From the NCBI GenBank assembly GCA_017607445.1, contig JAEVHH010000007.1, forward strand, positions 62,001 through 126,000: 64,000 nt of DNA. The letters run 5' to 3'. A program made the translations under genes and the position numbers. Position 1 is the stretch's first letter. Each line of letters opens with the position of its first letter. The notes under the pieces were generated by a model that had not been told where the DNA came from, did no database searches, and saw only the letters and a list, made by a program, of their open reading frames with translations. Source of the DNA: Histoplasma ohiense. Its lineage: Eukaryota; Ascomycota; Eurotiomycetes; Onygenales; Ajellomycetaceae. Shown here one piece after another: positions 56,890 to 64,000 of the stretch.

Positions 56890-59800
56890 CTTCAATCTGT
56901 CCATCTCACAAGATATTTCAGAGGTTTGTTCTTTCATTGTTGTTTTTCAAGAATTTCTTCAATTTGATATTCTTCTTTATCATTGACAAGTTTCAGTTCT
57001 GGTTCTGGTAGAGCTCCATTTCTGTGATTGTATGGCTTCAATAAAGATATATGAAATACAGAATGAATGCTTCTATATGAAGGTGGCAGTTCTAGTTTGT
57101 ACACTTGTTTTTCAATGATATTCAGAATCTTGAAGGATCCAACATATTTATGATCAAGTTTGCAAATCAGATGCAGCAATCAGAGATTTTTTGCATTGAG
57201 CATGACATAGTCATCTATTTTAAATTGTTGAAGCTTATGTTTTGCATCATAATAGATTTTCTGTGCTTGTCATATCTTTTGTAGATTCTCAATGAGCTTA
57301 TGGTGTGTTTTCTTGATATATTTTGTGCGGCTAGCAGCATGTATGGCGACTGGTTGTGGTGATTTGCTGATATTAATTTTCAAATCAGATTGATATCCCA
57401 TTAAGGCTTCCATGAGTGCCATTTCAGTAGAGGCATGTTGAGAGGTATTGTAAACAAACTGCACTAGCAGTAGCCAGCATGCCCAGTCATCTTGATGATA
57501 GTTGGTAAAGCATTGGAGATAATGTTCCAAGATTTGATTTTGTCATTCCATTTGGCCATCTGTTTGAGGGTGAAAGGCTGTTGAAAGTTTCCGGCATGCA
57601 TCTAGCATATAACAAAAGGTGGATCAATAATGGCTTGTAAACAGCAATTCTCAATCAGATATATGGTTTTTGAGTACTCTGTAAATTGTATAGAACTTGA
57701 TATAAACAATTTCCACTAGTTCATCAGCTGTAATGTTTTTGATGCAAGGAATATAGATTGTAAACTTGGTATATATATCCACAATCACTAAAATTGCATC
57801 ATAGATTTGGTGGAGGAATGTAGAGGCTGGCAAGTCTGTAATAAAATCCATAGTAATGGATTCAAAAGAAGTTGATGATAAGAGGATTGTACCCAATTCT
57901 CCATATTGCCTGTGCCATTTTGACTTTACTCTTTGACAAGTATTACAAGTGGATATATAATCTTTGACATCTCTGACTAGCTCATGTCAATAGTATTTGT
58001 CCTGAATGCTGTCTATGAACTTTTTTATACCAAAGTGACCCCTCTGTGGATCATCATGGTTTGCACTGATAATTTCATCAATGAGTGTCTTTTGTTGAGG
58101 GACATACACACAATCATCAGCACACAATATATCATTTTCAGAAATTGTCTATAGCATATTTTCAGCAACAGTCATATTCTTCTCTTTTATCTTTTTTCTT
58201 TGCTCAGCAGCAAAAGAATCAATCTTCTGTGCTTTACTCAGAAATGAGATGAAGAATTTGAGCATTTCTGTATATACTGAGTCCTCAAGAATAGCCTTAT
58301 TGACTGCAATCCAGGGCATATATTGCTCAACATGCATTGAAGGGGAAGAGTTTACACAAGAGATAGAAGATGTCAACATATGAAGCACTTTTCACTCATT
58401 AAAAGAAGCATTTTGCTCATTAGAGATTTGTGCACAGACTACATCAGAAGAAATATCATTTTGAAAAGAAGTATCAGTTTCTCAGTCTAGTCTAACTTCA
58501 TGTTTCAGCTTCTGTTGCAGGGTAGATAATATAGTTCAGCCATTATAGACCTCACTGTAGTCTGCATGACAACTGAGCTCATCAGCTGAATTCTTTGATT
58601 CAGAGTGGTGCAGTAATACAAAATCATAAGCAGATAAAGCTTCCATTCATCTGATCTGATATCTGTTCAGTTTCTTAGTCATCATAAAGTACTGCAGATT
58701 GGCATGATCAGACCAGACTTGAATTGAATACTGACTTCTCTTCAGATAGTGTCTCCAATTCTTAAATACTGCTACAATAGTCAAGAATTCTTTATCATGA
58801 GTATCATAACACATTTCTGCATCAATCAACTTTCTTGATCAGAAAACAACTGAATGTCAGTGCTCATCATTCTGCAACTGTGACAGAATAGCAGCAACTG
58901 CAAAAGTGAATGCATCAGATTCAATCTGAATACACCAAGCTGAGTCAAAATGAGCTAATAGAGGAGCACACATAAAGCACAATTTGAGCTCATTGAAAGC
59001 ACTTTGAGCATTTTCTGTTCACATAAAAGTGACTTTTCTTTCCTCCTTCTTGCTCTCTTTTGTAAGTTCAAATAATGGGGCTGCAATAGAGGAGAAAGAC
59101 TTAATAAATTACTGATAGAAATTAGCAAAGCCCAAGAAGGATTGAACCTCTTTAATTGATTTAGATATAGATCATTCCACAATAGTGGAGACTCTGTCTA
59201 ACTTCATCTCAACATCATTTGTATCTATAACAAACCTCAGAAATGAGACTTTGTCCACTTCAAATTCACACTTAGAGAGTTTTGCAAATAGATTCACATG
59301 CTTGAGACATTCTAGCACCTTAGTAACATGCACTTTATGTTCCTGCTTTGAATTGGAGAATATGAGAATGTCGTCCAAATAGACAACACAACATATATCC
59401 AACAAATCAGACAAGGCATTGTTAATGTATGCTTGAAATGTCACTGAAGCATTAGCTAGTTCAAATGGCATAACTACATATTCAAAATGTCCATATCTTG
59501 TTCTAAAGGCTGTCTTCCAACAGTCTTTTGCTGCTATAAGTATGCAGTGATAGGCATCTTGAAGGTCCAGCTTAGTGAATACCTTGGCTTTTGAAAGCCT
59601 ATCAAGTAATTCATTTATTAGAGATAGAGAGTATCAGTTCTTGATGGTGATTCAATTTAACCCTCAATAGTCTACACAAAGACAGAGTCCATCATCTTTT
59701 TTGAGAACAAAGAGAATTGATGCATCAGCCAAGCTACTGAACAGTTGTATCCACTCTTTATCTAATGCATTTTTTAAATATTCTCTTAGGGCGGCTAACT

Positions 59801-60060
59801 CAGTTTCAGAGAGATTGTATATCAGTATAAATAGAGATTGTGCATCAGACTTGAGATCTATGCAGTGTTTCATTTCTTCTGATCTTTTCACACTTATAGC
59901 AGCTTCTTCTGAGAAGATATGTGTGTATGACATAACATAATTGAGTAGACCAGTCAGCAAGTCCGAATATGCAGCTGAGAATACATATGAAGCATGCTTT
60001 GAGTCTTTTGAATATTCTGTAGATAATACTACAAGCATTTCTACTCTAGCTTCTGTGAGA
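56890..60060 (-). pseudogene. C1 pol: protease end, RT, RNase H, integrase, chromodomain, degraded
   Basis: RT from 60038 leftward (SDLLTGLLNYVMSYTHIFSEE); catalytic YLDD at 59370-59381 inside CCVVYLDDILIFS; RNase H MIDAEMCYDTHDKEFLTIV and VWSDHANLQYFM (58829-58647); integrase FESITMDFITDLPAS (about 57860-57820) and MEHYLQCFTNYHQDDW (57530); GPY/F block KLDHKYVGSFKI to HISLLKPY (57150-57040); chromodomain YQIEEILEKQQ and KYLVRWTD (56960-56890). Fewer stops than in families A and B. Confidence 0.88.
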
Positions 60061-60399
60061 ACTTCAGCTAGAACATCTTGTTCAGAAATAATTTGAGACT
60101 GTTGTTCATTCTCAGAGCTTCTAAAGAAGAATTGTTCATCTGATCAATCTATAAGAGAATTTGTTTGTTTTAATCAAGGAAATTCTAATACAAGACTGTA
60201 GTCCTTCATCTTCATTGCATGGAAGGAATGAGATGTCTGCTGTGTATTATTCTTGTGATCAGTGACAGTAGTTGCAATGTTATACTCTTCAAAGAAGCAT
60301 ATTATGCATCCATCAATCAACTTGACTATTTTGATTTTGCAGTGAGCAGCTTCTAGATTGTGATTCTTTGCTCAAAATTCATTGACACAGTTCACTTCT

Positions 60400-61867
60400 G
60401 ATTCAGAGTCTACTAGCACAAGCACTTTTTGCAGACTCTTAGATGTAGTGAGTTTCACTGTGACAGTGAAGCTTAAGGCATTTTTGCATCAACTTTCCAT
60501 ATTTATGGCTGTCATTGTGAGCTGAATGATGTGTTTTAAGCATTTTTTGAGTCCTTTGAGTTCTTCATATCTTTCACATTGAGTTTTGAGTTGAACTTGG
60601 TGTTTTTGGATTTGTCTTTGAGTTGTTTGAAACACAAATTGAAGGTATGTCCTGGTTGCTTGCAATAATGGCAATATTTTGATTGAGTGGAGTCATTAGA
60701 TTTTGTAGTGTCATTTCATCTGTGTTTGTTTTGTGATCTATTATCAGCATTATTTCTGTTGTTAAAGCTTTGAATGGGGTTTTTGAAATTTGACTTCTCT
60801 TTAAGCTTCTTCTGTCTTTCTGGCAGATTCGATTCTGCCATTGCAAGTTTATGTAGAGTGGCATCATAGCTTAACTCTTCCAATTTGGTTGCATATTTGT
60901 TGAATTCTTGGTGAATGAAAGATAGAACTTTCATATAGAGATGTGATTTTCAATGATATTCACTATAAGAATGCTGCAGATGTTCTTCAATTGATTGTAA
61001 GTGTGAAGCAAATTGTTGAACTGTCTGATCTTCTTATTACTCTGTTTTTCAGTACTGTCTATCAACATCTCAGAAACTTCTATCTGAATCGATGACTTGA
61101 CATTGCATCCAACTAACAAATTCTTCCCATGGTGGCAAAGTTTGCATATCATGTGTATGTTGATATCAATGTTGTTGCATCTTGACATTGAAATGAGTAA
61201 CAGCTTCGATGATCTTTCAATGATTGTGTTTGTTATAGTAATCAAGATCACTGACATGAAAAGCAATAGCAGCTGTAACAAAGTTTTCAAATTCTTTCAT
61301 GCTTTGATCTTGAAACTTTTCCACATCTCTCTGAGAAGAGTGACTGCTCATGCCAGAATCTCAAAGTTCTAATTGCCAAAGTGGTACTCAACTATGTCTC
61401 CCACTGACAGTAGTCACAGCACTTTTCACTAAGATGTTGAGCACTTGTAGTGTGACTTCTGATGATCTGAGAATACTTGTGATGTTATCACAGTTACCAT
61501 TCATGCTAGTTGCATCTCTATCATGGTTTGGATGCACTTCTAGCATATTTCAGATGGCTGGAATTGTTTCATTCAATTCTTGTAGTAAAGTGTTGCACTG
61601 CTGTTGAAGTTCTTGCAATTCTTTCTCAGTCTGTAATTTTTTGATTCTTCTGGCCACAGCTATCTTCTCAGTCTCAATTGCACTGAGATCTTCAGAAGAG
61701 GTATTCTCTTCTGAACTATATTCAGAATTCAATTTCATAGAGAAAGATGATGCTTGTTGCACACTTTCAATGACAGAAGTGTGTGTTTCATGATTTTCTT
61801 CCATGATGTTTGCTGCTTTGAGTTCAGCAGTAGCACAAGTACAGCAGATGCTGTGGATAGAGGCCAT
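60400..61867 (-). pseudogene. C1 gag, degraded
   Basis: ATG at 61867 (MASIHSICCTCATAELKAAN), coiled-coil KLQTEKELQELQQQCNTLL near 61650, capsid-like middle, zinc knuckle CHYCKQPGHTFNLC (CX2CX4HX4C) near 60635-60675 in a neighbouring frame. Confidence 0.82.
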
Positions 61868-61914
61868 GACTATTACTCAACAGACTGTCTCTCAAAGATT
61901 GAGTGATTAGAAAC

Positions 61915-62185
61915 TGTGAGGTGTAGTGACAGTGTGAAGAGTAACAGTAGAAGATAGTTTATAGTGTAGCAGAGATAATAGTAATATATTGTAAAGCAAT
62001 ATAGTATAGTAGTGTAATGTAGCATAGTGTAGCTAATTGCTAAGGAAGAAAAGAAAGAGAAAGAAGATGTGCGAAATACATACATCGATATATATATACA
62101 TATAGAAATAGCAGTAGCGAGAGTATAATGGAAAGAGGTAAGAATAAGCGAAGATAATAAGGAAATAATAAATGAGTGCATTACA
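61915..62185 (-). repeat. family C LTR, C1 5' LTR
   Basis: 271 bp, TGTGAGGTGTAG...GCATTACA on the plus strand. Confidence 0.93.
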
Positions 62186-62190
62186 ACAAT

Positions 62191-62955
62191 ATCTTGATCT
62201 TCACTGATGGATTGCTCACTGAGCATCATAAGCATATACAACAAGTGCTTGACTGTCTACAAAAAGCTGAACTGCAAGTGGACATTGACAAATGCAACTT
62301 TGAGATCAAGTCTACAATCTATCTAGAATTCATCATTGAAGCTGAAAAAGATGTACACATGAATTCTAAGAAGATGGAAGCAATTCTCAACTGAGAGACA
62401 TCAGTCTCAGTAAAAGAAACTAGAAGCTTTCTAGAGTTTGTCAACTTCTATCAAAGATTTATCAAGAACTTCTTCAATATTGTACAATCACTGATGAATC
62501 TGATCTGAAAAGATGCTGTATTTCAATGGACTAACAAAGCAGATGCAGCATTCAAAAAGCTGAAGTGTATATTCACAAGCATCTCAATACTGCAATCATT
62601 CAATTCAGATAAGCATACAATTCTTGAAACAGACATCTCAGATTATGTAGTAGATGAAGCACTGATGCAATATGACAATGAAGATGTCTTATAATCTTGT
62701 GTCTTTATCTTGAAAAAGATGTCACTCACTGAATGCAACTACAAGATCTACAACAAGAAGCTTCTAGCAATCATACAATGTCTTGAAGAATAGAAATTCA
62801 AACTTATAAGTGTTGAGAGATTTGAGATTGTTATCAATCATAAGAATCTAGAGTACTTCACAATCATTTGTAAGCTCACTGAGAGGCATATGTGTTGATC
62901 ATTATTTCTTAGCTATTTTTCATTCACAATTTGTTATTGATCTGAAGTAGAGAAC
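62191..62955 (+). pseudogene. A3f RT and RNase H continuation
   Basis: Resumes ATCTTGATCTTCACTGATGG in register with 50785 of A2f. It includes LQKAELQVDIDKCNF, FLEFVNFYQRFIKNFF-type thumb and the RNase H start. It is cut at AGAAC (62951-62955) by B3. Confidence 0.87.
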
Positions 62956-63226
62956 TGTAATAGGCGCAACGGAGATATCTATATTAGAAAATAGCTATAT
63001 GGCGATAGAAGAACACAGAACACGCCAGAATTAATGAAAAGAGACATAGTGCACAGCATTATAGACAGCTGTAGTGCATGGTAGTCATCTATATAATGCT
63101 CACTGATATCTGTAGATATTAGAAGATCAGTGATTAGCTTTGAATAATAGAGATTGCTACCTTCTTAACATTCTACATGTGTACTTCACACTACTCTCAT
63201 AATTATACCTACAACCATCTCTTACA
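62956..63226 (+). repeat. family B LTR, B3 5' LTR
   Basis: 271 bp, TGTAATAGGCGCAACGG...CATCTCTTACA. Confidence 0.92.
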
Positions 63227-64000
63227 ATTCTAATCGCTCTAAACTTTATTTGAGTGGTCCGTTGTTATGCACATCTACAATAAAGCACACAACATTAGTT
63301 AAAACACACAAGATGATCTCAACACATGCAAGATTCCTTGAAAACCAATCTGAATCCTCTACTGCCTCCAATGATCACAATGCACATTTGCAACAGTTGA
63401 ATGATCAAATTCATGAATGAGAGCAGCAATTAGCTATTCTGCATGCACAACAGCAGCTCAATGAGTTGAAAGTGCAGATTCATGAAGATACTCTCATCAA
63501 GTCTCAATTAACTCAGAATATCACCACAGAACCACCACAAAATCAATCTGTGAATGATATGAATAATGATAATGAAACACCACCGAGATTGGAGATTAAG
63601 GACTATTATTGAGGAAAAAATATGTTAGAATTCAAGAACTATAAAGATCACATATTGACTCTCTTTACACATCATCATCAGTATTATTGAAAGGAAGAAC
63701 ACAAGATAAATGATGCTAAACTCTATCTTGACACCCACATTAAGCAGAAATGGTTGAATTTTGTATCATTGTATGAGAGACATGAAGAAGCAATATCATT
63801 GACTTTTGATGATATGTTATCACATCTAGAAATGCAAATTAACAATCCACAGAATCAGCATCAATTGATGAGTCAAAAATTTCAAAACACAAAGCAACAA
63901 GAATAGCAATTGATACACAATTTCTCTAAATATTTTGAAGACTGAGAATACTACTTACCCTCATATAGCAAAGAACAAAGAATGAATAACTTGTATAGTA
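63227..64000 (+). pseudogene. B3 leader and gag (runs off the window)
   Basis: One 19-bp leader unit, then gag ATG at 63313 (MISTHARFLENQSESST). It parallels B1 10489-11190. TGA codons already interrupt it. Confidence 0.85.

Larger units (their letters stand above)
54749..62185 (-). mobile_element. C1: complete family C Ty3/Gypsy chromovirus in A3f RT
   Basis: 7437 bp, LTRs 54749-55019 and 61915-62185, duplication ACAAT (54744-54748, 62186-62190). In its own sense: LTR, gag, protease, RT, RNase H, integrase with GPY/F and chromodomain, then a 1.8-kb region with an oppositely oriented gene, polypurine tract (AAAAAAGAGGGGCAA) and LTR. Confidence 0.93.

Overview
The window is filamentous ascomycete (Pezizomycotina) genomic DNA. 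Two intron-bearing housekeeping genes at the left edge show this: the 3' part of a BEM46-like alpha/beta hydrolase (+ strand) and a complete ATP11 F1-ATPase assembly factor (- strand), which converge on each other. Their introns are short GT-AG introns. From about 2.65 kb to the right edge I find no host gene. That stretch is AT-rich and almost entirely transposon nested in transposon.

Three chromodomain-bearing Ty3/Gypsy families are present. Family A has LTRs of 407-535 bp that start TGTGACGGG and end CTGTTACA. Family B has 271-bp LTRs that start TGTAATAGGCG. Family C has 271-bp LTRs that start TGTAATGCACTC. Complete copies with matching 5-bp target duplications are A2r (25361-31436), A3r (35582-48857, itself split by B2), B2 (37697-44882) and C1 (54749-62185). 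Copies that open but do not close in the window are A0r (3752), A0f (5711), A1r (8533), A1f (10006), B1 (10094), A2f (34378), A3f (51717) and B3 (62956). With the older hAT-like element at 5873 this is a nest at least nine levels deep, whose right half must lie beyond 64000. Two non-LTR elements sit inside B1: a Tad-like LINE (LINE-A, 12787-25121, - strand, 3' part tandemly duplicated) and, inside it, a second LINE (LINE-B, 17990-21173, + strand). Small DNA elements include a 715-bp MITE next to ATP11 and two hAT-like elements filled with a GATAGATTGGCAGC-type minisatellite.

Nearly all coding frames of the old elements are broken, mainly by TGA codons standing where CGA or TGG is expected. 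Copy-to-copy comparison shows C-to-T changes at CpG first and CpC second, with CpA largely spared. This is a RIP-like signature different from the CpA-targeted Neurospora form; to my recollection CpG-biased decay has been described in some Eurotiomycetes. LINE-B is the exception: its 668-codon frame is open apart from one stop and contains no CpG, while its 5' leader is rich in CpG and begins with a tRNA-like Pol III promoter.

The most interesting candidate for something undescribed is an antisense gene between pol and the 3' LTR. Family C carries one with apparent introns and family B has one in the same position. Both contain a CX2CX6C cluster. Family A lacks this region.
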